From Candidatus Bathyarchaeota archaeon (GTDB lineage Archaea; Thermoproteota; Bathyarchaeia; Bathyarchaeales; Bathyarchaeaceae), in NCBI GenBank assembly GCA_014859755.1, contig JACUTO010000005.1, forward strand, positions 1 through 23,295: a DNA stretch of 23,295 nt. The letters run 5' to 3'. Positions within the stretch are counted from its first letter, which is position 1. Each line of letters begins with the position of its first letter. Below are positions 7,983-15,442 of this stretch, piece after piece. Both the position numbers and the translations under genes were made by a program. The notes under the pieces were generated by a model. It was not told where the DNA came from, ran no database searches, and worked only from the letters and a program-made list of their open reading frames with translations.

Positions 7983-8585
7983 TTACCTTTTTTCCATCCC
8001 AATCATGTACCAATCTTCAGGAGGATCATACTCCGTGTCAACTGTTAAGTGCACTATTTCGAGCTGCGGATGCCTCTCTTTCAAGTCATCCAAGTCAACA
8101 GTTTCAAACCGTTTCTTGTTGTTAAGATAAGCTTGCCTAGTCAAGGCGTTCGACTCATAATTCTCTTTGGTTCTCCTCAAAATCCTCGCAATGGACGCCT
8201 CTTCAGAGCAATGAGTTTGAAGTATGACAAGAGTAATGTTGTGCTTTGCAGCAATCTCAGCGGCACGCCTTCGCAGTTTCTGGGTGACAAAAGTAGCATC
8301 CAATATCACGCCTTCACCCTTCTGCACAAGATCCTCTGCCCGGCGAAACATCTCATTGTAGACAAGCTCCCGTTTACTCATATTTGACGCAACTTTTTCG
8401 TCAAAGACGTCTTCATTCTTGAGAACTTCCAGTCGAATCAAATCGGTTCGAAGAACAGGATACCCCTTGATCTTTGAGATTTCCTGTGAGGTCTCCGTTT
8501 TCCAAGTTCCTGGAAGCCCACACGTAATCAGTAGAATGTCGGACCTTAACTCGCTTTTAACAAACTCGGCAAAGGGTTCCCTCAA
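7983..8585 (-). CDS. P-loop kinase-like protein (AAA_33 type)
   Basis: The protein (200 aa) is a small P-loop phosphotransferase-like NTPase. Walker A is GLPGTWKT (residues 23-30) with Trp where most relatives have Gly, and Walker B-like VILDAT lies at 93-98. A basic patch follows (LRRRAAEIA), as in the predicted-kinase group related to polynucleotide 5'-kinases and zeta-toxin-like enzymes. Substrate is unknown. The start is TTG at 8585 with AAGGGTGTG upstream. The PHP phosphoesterase gene follows 17 nt downstream on the same strand, so the two may form a nucleotide- or RNA-end modifying pair. Base composition of this pair looks more AT-rich than the SAH hydrolase genes. Confidence 0.82.
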   Translation of the reverse strand: MREPFAEFVKSELRSDILLITCGLPGTWKTETSQEISKIKGYPVLRTDLIRLEVLKNEDVFDEKVASNMSKRELVYNEMFRRAEDLVQKGEGVILDATFVTQKLRRRAAEIAAKHNITLVILQTHCSEEASIARILRRTKENYESNALTRQAYLNNKKRFETVDLDDLKERHPQLEIVHLTVDTEYDPPEDWYMIGMEKR

Positions 8586-8667
8586 CTGGACACACCCTTT
8601 TGTTTATTCGTAATTAAGTTGAGACAAAGCAAAATTAAACCTTTGCTTCAAGAAACACTGTTTGTCT

Positions 8668-8676
8668 TAAATACCA
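8668..8676 (+). promoter_or_regulatory. TATA-like box, near-leaderless small membrane protein gene
   Basis: CTTAAATAC lies about 30 nt before the ATG at 8702. With the usual archaeal spacing the transcript would begin within a few nucleotides of the start codon, consistent with the absence of a Shine-Dalgarno site. Confidence 0.45.
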
Positions 8677-8701
8677 GTTCACAACTTCTTTTCTACGAAA
8701 G

Positions 8702-8893
8702 ATGAATAAAAAACAAGGCAGAACGTTGGGAATCCTACTTGTCTTCTTAGGTTTGCTCACCGTTTTCCATCACCTATTTTTTACCGGAAGATTTTTCGAT
8801 TTAGAAGATATTCTTCACCACGAATTTCTTGAAGCAATCCTTTTCACGGCAGGAGTCGCACTTCTTCTAGTTTCTCGGTCCCACAAAGAATAG
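8702..8893 (+). CDS. Small membrane protein, two predicted helices
   Basis: I do not recognise this 63-residue protein. It has a basic N-terminus (MNKKQGR), a hydrophobic helix about 8-26 (TLGILLVFLGLLTVFHHLFF), an acidic and histidine-containing loop (DLEDILHHEF) and a second helix about 42-57 ending with basic residues. The pattern suggests a hairpin in the membrane with both termini in the cytoplasm. A plausible TATA box stands the right distance upstream for a leaderless mRNA. It precedes the SAH-deaminase gene by 53 bp on the same strand but may be transcribed separately. No function can be assigned. Confidence 0.6.
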   Translation: MNKKQGRTLGILLVFLGLLTVFHHLFFTGRFFDLEDILHHEFLEAILFTAGVALLLVSRSHKE

Positions 8894-8946
8894 TTCTTAA
8901 ATTCTGTCATTCTAACTCTTAGAGGTTAAGCTGAGGTTGATCGGCA

Positions 8947-10308
8947 TTGACGACTTTAAGGATAGATGGCGGAACCGTTGTTACCATGAGCCATAAAGGA
9001 ATCATTCGAAACGGCGCAATCGTCATCGAGAACGGCTGCATCGTGGATGTCGGCAAGAGTGCCGAACTCAAGCGGAAGTATTCCGGCTACGAAAAAATCA
9101 ACGCCAAAGGAAAAGTGGTGATTCCTGGCTTAGTGAACACTCATCAACACGCAGCCATGAGTCTCCTCCGAGGCTACGCAGACGATTGCCCTCTCAATGA
9201 GTGGCTGGAAAAGTGGATATGGCCCCTAGAGAAGCACATAACTGGTCGTGACATCTACGTGGGCGCACTCCTCACCGCCGTTGACTCCATTATGGGCGGA
9301 ACAACCACCGTGAACACTATGTATCACTACATGGAAGGCGGCAACGAAGCCCAAGCCTTCGCCGAAGCAGGACTCCGAGGCGTAATCGGACACGTCTGCT
9401 TTTCCTGGAGGAAAAAAGAGGATAGAAAAGCCTTAAGAAACTTAGCCAAAGACTGGCACAACAGAGAAAACGGACTCATCCGGGTGAGCGTTGATCCCCA
9501 CGCAGCCTACACAGTGGATCCGGAATATATGAAAGAGCTTAGAGAGACCACGAAGAAGCTTGATGAAAAGTATGGATCCCCCAACTCGCCCATCATATGG
9601 CACATGCACGTCGCCGAAACCCAAGACGAACCCGAAAAGATTCAACAAGCTTTCAACGTTTCCATTCGAGGCGGAATAGTAGAATATCTAGATTCTTTGG
9701 GTGTACTCGGCAAGGATGTTATAGCCACCCACTGTGTAGCCCTTACTCAAAGGGATATCAAAATCCTTAAAGAAAGAGAGGTAAAGGTTTCCCACAATCC
9801 AGTCTCAAACCTCAAACTGGCTTCCGGCGTCAGTCCCGTGCCCAGCCTAATAAAAGCTGGTGTAACAGTTGCCCTAGGCACGGACAGCCCCTGCTCAAAC
9901 AACGATACGGACATGTTCGGGGTCATGAAGACAACAGCCATCTTACACAAGGGGATTCACAAGGACCCAACGTTGATGCCAGCTGAACAGGTTCTGCGGA
10001 TGGCGACAATCGAAGGAGCGAAGGCGCTGTTATGGGATAAACAAATTGGATCGATTGAAATTGGCAAAAACGCTGATTTGGCGATAGTTGACTTTAAGAA
10101 GCCCCACTTATGTCCACTGTTCAATGAAATCAGCCACCTCGTGTACTCAGCCAGAGCGTCTGACGTGGACACCGTTTTGATCAACGGCAAAATCGTCATG
10201 GAAAATCGAGAAATTACAACAATAGATGTCCACAAGGTTCTGGAGATGGCAGAAAAAACGAAGGAAAAACTCCTAGCACGTCTAGAGAGCACAACCAATA
10301 ATTTATGA
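8947..10308 (+). CDS. SAH / 5'-methylthioadenosine / 5'-deoxyadenosine deaminase (amidohydrolase)
   Basis: This metal-dependent amidohydrolase (453 aa) is of the MtaD/DadD/TrzN group. It is predicted to deaminate the adenine ring of SAH, methylthioadenosine or 5'-deoxyadenosine to the inosine analogue. Visible motifs are NTHQHAAM (His66, His68), HMHVAET (His219, His221, Glu224), ATHCVAL (His262) and GTDSPCSNND (Asp313), the complete metal and catalytic set. The N-terminal beta-sandwich and C-terminal strand NADLAIVDF are also typical. The TTG start at 8947 is supported by GAGGTTGAT seven nt upstream. The SAH hydrolase gene follows after about 35 bp, so the two are very likely one operon. In methanogens the homologous pair works in sequence through S-inosylhomocysteine; whether that holds here is open. 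Confidence 0.93.
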   Translation: MTTLRIDGGTVVTMSHKGIIRNGAIVIENGCIVDVGKSAELKRKYSGYEKINAKGKVVIPGLVNTHQHAAMSLLRGYADDCPLNEWLEKWIWPLEKHITGRDIYVGALLTAVDSIMGGTTTVNTMYHYMEGGNEAQAFAEAGLRGVIGHVCFSWRKKEDRKALRNLAKDWHNRENGLIRVSVDPHAAYTVDPEYMKELRETTKKLDEKYGSPNSPIIWHMHVAETQDEPEKIQQAFNVSIRGGIVEYLDSLGVLGKDVIATHCVALTQRDIKILKEREVKVSHNPVSNLKLASGVSPVPSLIKAGVTVALGTDSPCSNNDTDMFGVMKTTAILHKGIHKDPTLMPAEQVLRMATIEGAKALLWDKQIGSIEIGKNADLAIVDFKKPHLCPLFNEISHLVYSARASDVDTVLINGKIVMENREITTIDVHKVLEMAEKTKEKLLARLESTTNNL

Positions 10309-10343
10309 ACTAATCATTACTAAGAAGATAAGAAGGGATGCTG

Positions 10344-11600
10344 ATGTCAAGTTTCAAAATCAAAGACCCAAAATTGGCTCCTCAAGGAGCTTTACTCTTT
10401 GAATGGGCCTCGAAACACATGCCAGTTCTCAATCAAATCAGGCGTCAGTTTGAAAAGGAAAAACTCCTTGCCAACATCGTGATAGGAGCGTGCCTACACG
10501 TAACCAAAGAAACAGCCGTGCTCATAGACGCCCTCACAGCTGGAGGAGCTAATGTCGCCTTGTGCGGGTCTAACCCCCTTTCAACGCAAGACGAAGTGGC
10601 GGCGTTCCTCGCAGAGAAAGGGATAAACGTCTACGCTTGGCGTGGTGAAACGACCGAAGAATACTACTGGTGCGTCAACAAAGTGATTGACCATGCACCC
10701 TTAATCACGTTAGATGACGGTGCCGACCTAGTTGGCACGATTCACAAGAAAAGAAGAGATGCCTTAAAAAATGTGAAGGGAGGCACCGAAGAGACAACCA
10801 CAGGGGTTATCCGCTTGCGGGCTATGGAAAAGGCTGGAACCCTCGAGTATCCCATCATAGCCGTAAACGACGCCTACACAAAATATTTGTTTGACAATCG
10901 CTACGGCACCGGACAAAGCACAATAGACGGAATCCTCCGTTCCACAAGCCTCCTGCTGGCTGGAAAAAACTTTGTAGTGTGCGGCTACGGATGGTGCGGT
11001 CGAGGACTCGCCATGCGAGCTGGGGGCATGGGCGCCCACGTCATAGTCACTGAGGTGAATCCGATAAGGGCGCTCGAAGCCGTTATGGATGGTTTCCGCG
11101 TAATGCCTATGGACAAGGCGTCAAAGACGGGTGATGTTTTCGTGACAACCACCGGAGATGTCAGCGTTATTCGAAAGGAGCACATGCTTAAAATGAAGGA
11201 CGGGGCCATAATCGCCAACAGCGGCCACTTCAACGTTGAAATCAACATACCTGACCTAGAAAGCATATCGTCCTCGAAAAGAACTATGCGACCAAACCTA
11301 GAAGAGTACAGCCTTCAAAATGGAAGGAAACTCTATCTGCTAGCCCAAGGAAGGCTTGTGAATCTCGCTGCGGCAGAGGGTCATCCGTCTGAGGTTATGG
11401 ACATGTCCTTCGCGAACCAAGCTTTATGCGTTAAGTATCTGGTGGAGAAGAGTAGAATGGAATCTAAGGTATATAGTGTGCCTAAAGAAATAGATGAACT
11501 CGTGGCGTGCCTCAAATTGAAGGCTGTAAATGTGGAAATTGACGAACTTACGGAAGAACAAAAAAGGTATCTGGCTGCGTGGGAAGCTGGAACTGTCTGA
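10344..11600 (+). CDS. ahcY: S-adenosylhomocysteine hydrolase, full length
   Basis: Complete AdoHcy hydrolase, cleaving SAH to adenosine and homocysteine with tightly bound NAD. Numbering from the upstream ATG at 10338, motifs include HVTKET (His54, Thr56, Glu58; substrate adenine and homocysteine site), STQDEVAAF, LDDGAD, EETTTG, NDAYTKYLFDN (catalytic Lys182 and Asp186), the NAD fold GYGWCGRG (216-223) and GHFNVEI, where most relatives have GHFDVEI. The tail has the QKRYLAAW element. Length is normal for the archaeal/bacterial short form. Of two nearby ATGs, 10344 is better spaced from AGAAGGG. It is coupled with the deaminase gene upstream. Retention of the Thr and Glu that contact the adenine amino group in known SAH hydrolases favours SAH rather than S-inosylhomocysteine as substrate, by inference. 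Confidence 0.96.
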   Translation: MSSFKIKDPKLAPQGALLFEWASKHMPVLNQIRRQFEKEKLLANIVIGACLHVTKETAVLIDALTAGGANVALCGSNPLSTQDEVAAFLAEKGINVYAWRGETTEEYYWCVNKVIDHAPLITLDDGADLVGTIHKKRRDALKNVKGGTEETTTGVIRLRAMEKAGTLEYPIIAVNDAYTKYLFDNRYGTGQSTIDGILRSTSLLLAGKNFVVCGYGWCGRGLAMRAGGMGAHVIVTEVNPIRALEAVMDGFRVMPMDKASKTGDVFVTTTGDVSVIRKEHMLKMKDGAIIANSGHFNVEINIPDLESISSSKRTMRPNLEEYSLQNGRKLYLLAQGRLVNLAAAEGHPSEVMDMSFANQALCVKYLVEKSRMESKVYSVPKEIDELVACLKLKAVNVEIDELTEEQKRYLAAWEAGTV

Positions 11601-11613
11601 TTCAAACAACAAA

Positions 11614-11622
11614 CTTTATAAT
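11614..11622 (+). promoter_or_regulatory. TATA-like box before the 98-aa membrane protein gene
   Basis: CTTTATAAT begins 14 nt after the SAH hydrolase stop codon and about 45 nt before the ATG at 11663, which has GGTGA upstream. This suggests independent transcription of the next gene. Confidence 0.5.
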
Positions 11623-11662
11623 GGGGTTGTAAATAAAGATGGCTACATCGTGGTGAATAGGT

Positions 11663-11959
11663 ATGGTCAGTAAGGATCAAGGTATCGGATGGGTGATCTT
11701 CCTAGTTTGCGTGGTTGTCATGATAGGATACGTAGTTGCACTATTCTTTCCGATAGAATTAGGTAACCTAATCGGACTAACAATCAGCGACCACTATCAT
11801 GCCATGATTTGGCTGGTTGCGATTCCAGTTTTAATAGCGTTCGTTGCCGTTTTAGCTATCGGGGCATGGATCGGCTGGACTATGGCTACAACCCCACCTC
11901 CGAAGCCAATCGAAGAGTTCGAAGTCGAAGAGAAACCGGAAGAAGAGAAAAAAGATTAA
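11663..11959 (+). CDS. Membrane protein with two helices and acidic tail
   Basis: I do not recognise this 98-residue protein. It shows a first hydrophobic helix at about 9-28, a short loop with SDHYHAM, a second helix at about 48-72 (MIWLVAIPVLIAFVAVLAIGAWIGW) and a proline-rich then strongly acidic cytoplasmic tail (PPPKPIEEFEVEEKPEEE). The start ATG has GGTGA six nt upstream. The nucleotidyltransferase gene follows after 54 bp on the same strand, so co-transcription is possible. The layout suggests a small membrane-anchored protein with a charged tail for protein contacts; no function is assigned. Confidence 0.75.
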   Translation: MVSKDQGIGWVIFLVCVVVMIGYVVALFFPIELGNLIGLTISDHYHAMIWLVAIPVLIAFVAVLAIGAWIGWTMATTPPPKPIEEFEVEEKPEEEKKD

Positions 11960-12013
11960 GGAAAAGAAAATCGTTATCTTCTCCCTTTTATCTTTCCTAT
12001 TTGTGGGGCTCAT

Positions 12014-12766
12014 ATGAGTAGGGTGAAGGGTTTAATTCTTTGTGGAGGACAAGGCACAAGGCTTAGACCCATCACATACTATTTTCAAAAAACTATGATG
12101 CCTGTGGGACTGAAACAGAAACCCTTGTTGGAATACATCGTTCGGCTTCTCGAATTTCATGGAATCGAAGACTTGGTTTTTCTGGTCAACTACAAGGCAG
12201 AACAGATCGTGAATTATTTTGAGGAAGGTTCTAGGTTCAACGTGAGAATTTCCTACGTAAAGGATGATCCGTCGTTAAAGGGAACAGCGGGTTCTGTGCT
12301 AAACGCTTACAGGCAAGGCGCAGTGAACATGAAGGACACCTTACTTGTGTATTATGGAGACATTCTAACAAATATGGATCTCAAAGATTTGTTGCGTTAC
12401 CACAGAGATAAACGGTCTTGGGCCACAATTGCTTTGGCGTCAGGTTTTACGGTTAGGGTGGGACTGGCGGATCTAGATGAGAATGGAAAGATTCGCGGGT
12501 TTGTGGAAAAGCCAACTTTGGAAAAGCCAGTTAGTGTAGGGATCGCTGTCTTGAAGGGAGAAACGCTTGGAGATATGGGGTCCTTAAAAAAGGAGAAGCG
12601 TGAATTGGATTTGATGGGAGACGTGATCCCATACCTCATAAAAGTTGGCAAACCAGTTTATGGCTACGTTTCAGACGCCTTTTGGTATGATATCCTTAGT
12701 ACCGAAGCCTATGAAAAGCTGAGTCCTGAACTTGTTGATAAGAAATTCAGAGAAATCCTAGGGTAA
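12014..12766 (+). CDS. Sugar-1-phosphate nucleotidyltransferase
   Basis: This protein of the NTP_transferase family (250 aa) activates a sugar 1-phosphate with an NTP to give an NDP-sugar, as do glucose-1-phosphate thymidylyltransferase and mannose-1-phosphate guanylyltransferase. The N-terminal nucleotide-binding signature GGQGTRLRPIT is at about residues 12-22, followed by KTMMPV where relatives have PKxMxPV. YYGDIL provides the metal-binding Asp, FVEKP the sugar-site strand, and WYDILSTEAYEKL the usual C-terminal element. It has no C-terminal left-handed beta-helix, so it is the short catalytic-only form. Sugar and nucleotide cannot be told from sequence alone. A role in N-glycan or surface polysaccharide synthesis is likely, but no glycosyltransferase lies next to it. 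Confidence 0.9.
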   Translation: MSRVKGLILCGGQGTRLRPITYYFQKTMMPVGLKQKPLLEYIVRLLEFHGIEDLVFLVNYKAEQIVNYFEEGSRFNVRISYVKDDPSLKGTAGSVLNAYRQGAVNMKDTLLVYYGDILTNMDLKDLLRYHRDKRSWATIALASGFTVRVGLADLDENGKIRGFVEKPTLEKPVSVGIAVLKGETLGDMGSLKKEKRELDLMGDVIPYLIKVGKPVYGYVSDAFWYDILSTEAYEKLSPELVDKKFREILG

Positions 12767-12883
12767 CAGGGGCAACGGACATCAAGCAACAGAAATTTAG
12801 TTTAGCCTCTTATTGTCTCTACTTGAGTTTTGTCGTGCTCTATTTCTATCCTCGTTTACTTCTTTGTATCGTTTGTTCATAAG

Positions 12884-12892
12884 TTTTATATT
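12884..12892 (+). promoter_or_regulatory. TATA-like box that helps choose the Sm-like start
   Basis: TTTTATATT ends directly at the ATG at 12893. A TATA box here puts transcription start near 12912, so that ATG would not be on the mRNA, and the in-frame GTG at 12926 becomes the likely start. Confidence 0.45.
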
Positions 12893-12925
12893 ATGTTGTC
12901 TGTGTTAGTTAGTGTTGGTGATCTG

Positions 12926-13168
12926 GTGGAGCCGAGTAGAAAGCCTCTGAATGTCTTGACCAAACAGTTGAATAGTTATGTGGCTATTGTTTTGAAGAAT
13001 GGAGTTGAGTACCGGGGCACTATGGTTCAATGTGATGGCCATATGAATATTTTGCTGGAAGGAGCTGTTGAGCGAGTTAATGATCGTTTGAATGCTAACT
13101 ATGGGAGTATTCTGCTTAGAGGAAATAACGTTCTGTATATTTGTGTTGATGTCCCGCGGGAAAAATGA
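12926..13168 (+). CDS. Sm-like archaeal RNA-binding protein (LSm)
   Basis: This is an archaeal Sm-like protein, expected to form a seven-membered ring that binds U-rich RNA and takes part in RNA processing. The Sm1 region reads KPLNVLTKQLNSYVAIVLKNGVEYRGTMVQCDGHMNILLEGA, and Sm2 is the short ILLRGNNVLYICVD. The RNA-binding loop residues (DGHMN, and RGNN) are present. The frame is open to 12830, but that N-terminus is not Sm-like. GTG at 12926 gives 80 residues, the usual size, and lies behind GGTGAT at 12917-12922; ATG at 12893 (91 residues) overlaps the TATA box. It converges with the RIO2 gene. Confidence 0.92.
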   Translation: MEPSRKPLNVLTKQLNSYVAIVLKNGVEYRGTMVQCDGHMNILLEGAVERVNDRLNANYGSILLRGNNVLYICVDVPREK

Positions 13169-13235
13169 GTCTCTCTCTAGACCCCGTCTCTAGTTTTCGG
13201 TATTCTCAACTCTTTTTCGGTCATTGTTCATCTCG

Positions 13236-14132
13236 TTATACGGTATCTTCTTTGATGTAGGCTAGGGCTTCTTTTAGTTTGGTTTTTAGCTTGTGTTTGC
13301 GTTGGAAATATCTAAGGACGTTTTGTAGGTCTCTTTCGAGGAGTTGCTGGGCGTTTGGGTGTTTTGTGGTGACGTATTGGGGCCAGTCTATGATGAGAAT
13401 GTGTTGGTTTGGTTGGAAGATGATGTTGTAGGGACTGAGGTCTACGTGGATTATGTGGGCGTCTCGGTAAGCTTTTCGTATATTGGCTAGAATTTCGTTT
13501 AGAACTGCTTGCGGGTTGGGTAGCTCTGAGTAGTGGTATAGTTCTGCGCCTTCTATCATGCTCATGACTAAGACGTGGCGGTTTTGTTTGATGGGTTTTG
13601 GAACCGCTACGCCTTTTGGATAGAGAATTTCCAAGGCTTTGTATTCTTTTTTGGTTGCAATTCGGGATTGATGGTGCCAATCTGGAGTGTAGGTGTATTT
13701 GGTTACGTAGCCTCGTTTGCGTTTGGTTTGTTTGAAGCTTGTTCGGCCTAGGCGGTGGAATTTCACTGCTACTTGTTGGCCAGCTGGCGTTAAAGCGTCG
13801 TAGACGTCTGCTTCTTTTCCCACGCCCAATGGTTTTCCGAAGGCTTCGAGTACGTTAGCCTTGACAAGAGCGTTTATGGCTAGGGTGTCGTATCCTGCTG
13901 TGGTAAGGCTGTAGCCTGTGTAGGCTCCTCGCCGGCTTCGGATGAGACCTTTTTTTCTTAGGTTTGGTAGTCTATAAGCGACTTCTTGAGGTGGGAGGTC
14001 GGCTGGTTTATGGATGGTGTCTTCTGGTACATATTCATAGCGTTTCATTTGAAGTTCGATGGCTTGAAGTATTCGAAGGTCTTCAGGTTCAAGTTTGCGG
14101 TAAACTCCAACAGCAATATCAACGGCAGACAT
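13236..14132 (-). CDS. rio2: RIO2 family atypical serine kinase/ATPase
   Basis: RIO2 is an archaeal and eukaryotic atypical kinase that acts as an ATPase in late maturation of the small ribosomal subunit. The N-terminal winged helix is residues about 1-90 (RLPNLRKKGLIRSRRGAYTGYSLTTAG). The kinase core has the P-loop GVGKEADVY (103-111), the ATP-binding lysine in VAVKFHRLG (Lys124), the flexible-loop region RKRGYVTK, the catalytic loop HVDLSPYNIIF (Asp231, Asn236) and the metal-binding IIDWPQYV (Asp249, the RIO form of DFG). Length 298 is typical. The ATG has no Shine-Dalgarno site, but a TTAAATGG box lies about 30 nt upstream, suggesting a leaderless transcript. It converges with the Sm-like gene; both act in RNA biology. 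Confidence 0.96.
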   Translation of the reverse strand: MSAVDIAVGVYRKLEPEDLRILQAIELQMKRYEYVPEDTIHKPADLPPQEVAYRLPNLRKKGLIRSRRGAYTGYSLTTAGYDTLAINALVKANVLEAFGKPLGVGKEADVYDALTPAGQQVAVKFHRLGRTSFKQTKRKRGYVTKYTYTPDWHHQSRIATKKEYKALEILYPKGVAVPKPIKQNRHVLVMSMIEGAELYHYSELPNPQAVLNEILANIRKAYRDAHIIHVDLSPYNIIFQPNQHILIIDWPQYVTTKHPNAQQLLERDLQNVLRYFQRKHKLKTKLKEALAYIKEDTV

Positions 14133-14157
14133 GATCAGAGAATGATTGGGAAGAAAC

Positions 14158-14165
14158 CATTTAAG
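14158..14165 (-). promoter_or_regulatory. TATA-like box for leaderless rio2 mRNA
   Basis: On the minus strand, TTAAATGG lies about 25-32 nt before the RIO2 ATG, which lacks a Shine-Dalgarno sequence. The spacing fits an mRNA starting at or next to the start codon. Confidence 0.45.
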
Positions 14166-14245
14166 GACTTTCTCGTATGCTCTACGTACCGCTATTTTTC
14201 TTTATGACGATTGAATATTGACAGACTGGATTGTATACAGAAAGG

Positions 14246-15442
14246 TCACACTTTAACGACTTTGATGGATTCGATCGATCTCTCAACCATTTCTTTTATG
14301 TTCAATTTTTCTTCCGCCGCAATTACTTCCTCCAGCTTCGCCATAGTCGATGGCTTGCTAGGAACTGCTGCGCATCCTCCAGCCTTTCTGCTCGAAATTT
14401 CGTATGTTCCAATTTTTCTTGCTATTGTTTCTGTTTCTGCCTTGTCGAATCCTAGTAGTGGTCTATGTATCGGATACTTCTGGACAGCATTACTTAGCAC
14501 CCTTAGGTTGGTTATGGTTTGGCTAGCCTGCTCCCCAATTGCCTCTCCAGTCACGATCCCCTCGGCTCCCATCATATCAGCTAAACGTTCCGCTGTTCGG
14601 TACATCATACGTTTGCAAAGTAAACAGGTAAATCTTCTAGAACAAGATTCTATAATTTTCTTCAAGTTTTCCCCATGCTGAACTACGTAAATCTTTCTAG
14701 GAAATCCAACAGCCCAATCAAACAGGGCTTCAGCGACATTCAACGCCCTCTCCGTCGTAGTCTCATCTGTGAAAGGCATGTTATCAAAATAAACAGGCAC
14801 AACAGGGCAACCCCGCTTCATAACCAGCCAACACGCCACCGCAGAATCAATTCCACCGCTCAACAAACCAACCACCCTAGCTTGAGTACCAAAAGGCATA
14901 CCACCAGCTCCATCAATTACATCCGAATACACAAAGGCTTCATCATTTCTAACCTCAACTCCAAGCTTCACATCCGGTCTATCCAAATCAACTTCCAAAC
15001 CCAACTTCTCACCAAACTCGTCAAGGATACGCTGTCCCACCACCCTACAAACGTCAGCGCTGGAATAAGATTGATCACCAACCCGTCGACACTTAACAGC
15101 AAAACTGTTCCTTTCCTTCAACAAATGGCCAGCCAAGAGCATACTTCTGTCAATTATGTCCTCAAGCTTGGAAGAGGTTTCCAGCGACGGAGAAACAGAA
15201 GAAATACCAAAAATCCGTGCCAGCCTGCGTGCTGCCTCCACCGCCGAGTCAGTTCTCAAAAAAAGCCTGCCGTGCCTGCGAACAATCTCGCTGTAGGAAA
15301 CTTCATAGTGCTTCAAAACGTTCTTTATGTTCCTAATCAAACGTCGCTCATACAACCTTCTAGTCCAGGTCTTCTTGATCCACAACTCTCCGCCAAAACG
15401 AATGATAACAGAATCAAAAAGGTCTTTTACGCTAGTTTCCAC
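14246..15442 (-). CDS. thiI: tRNA 4-thiouridine synthetase ThiI, no rhodanese domain
   Basis: ThiI thiolates uridine-8 of tRNA and can feed sulfur to thiazole synthesis. The 398-residue protein has an N-terminal ferredoxin-like region, a THUMP domain (about 60-165) and a PP-loop ATPase domain with LLSGGIDSAVA (194-203) and GEAIGEQASQT (299-309). There is no C-terminal rhodanese domain, as in many archaea. Visible cysteines that could carry or bridge sulfur are the CLLC pair (273, 276) and Cys357 in GGCAAVP. The GTG start at 15442 overlaps the cysS stop by 16 bp and has GAGGG eight nt upstream, indicating one operon and translational coupling. The link to cysteinyl-tRNA synthetase places cysteine-dependent tRNA functions together. 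Confidence 0.95.
   Translation of the reverse strand: METSVKDLFDSVIIRFGGELWIKKTWTRRLYERRLIRNIKNVLKHYEVSYSEIVRRHGRLFLRTDSAVEAARRLARIFGISSVSPSLETSSKLEDIIDRSMLLAGHLLKERNSFAVKCRRVGDQSYSSADVCRVVGQRILDEFGEKLGLEVDLDRPDVKLGVEVRNDEAFVYSDVIDGAGGMPFGTQARVVGLLSGGIDSAVACWLVMKRGCPVVPVYFDNMPFTDETTTERALNVAEALFDWAVGFPRKIYVVQHGENLKKIIESCSRRFTCLLCKRMMYRTAERLADMMGAEGIVTGEAIGEQASQTITNLRVLSNAVQKYPIHRPLLGFDKAETETIARKIGTYEISSRKAGGCAAVPSKPSTMAKLEEVIAAEEKLNIKEMVERSIESIKVVKV

Noticed and set aside
13312..13680. Open frame of 122 codons in an alternative frame of rio2
   Set aside because: The Arg/Pro/His/Ser-rich translation is an artefact of the codon use of the real RIO2 frame.
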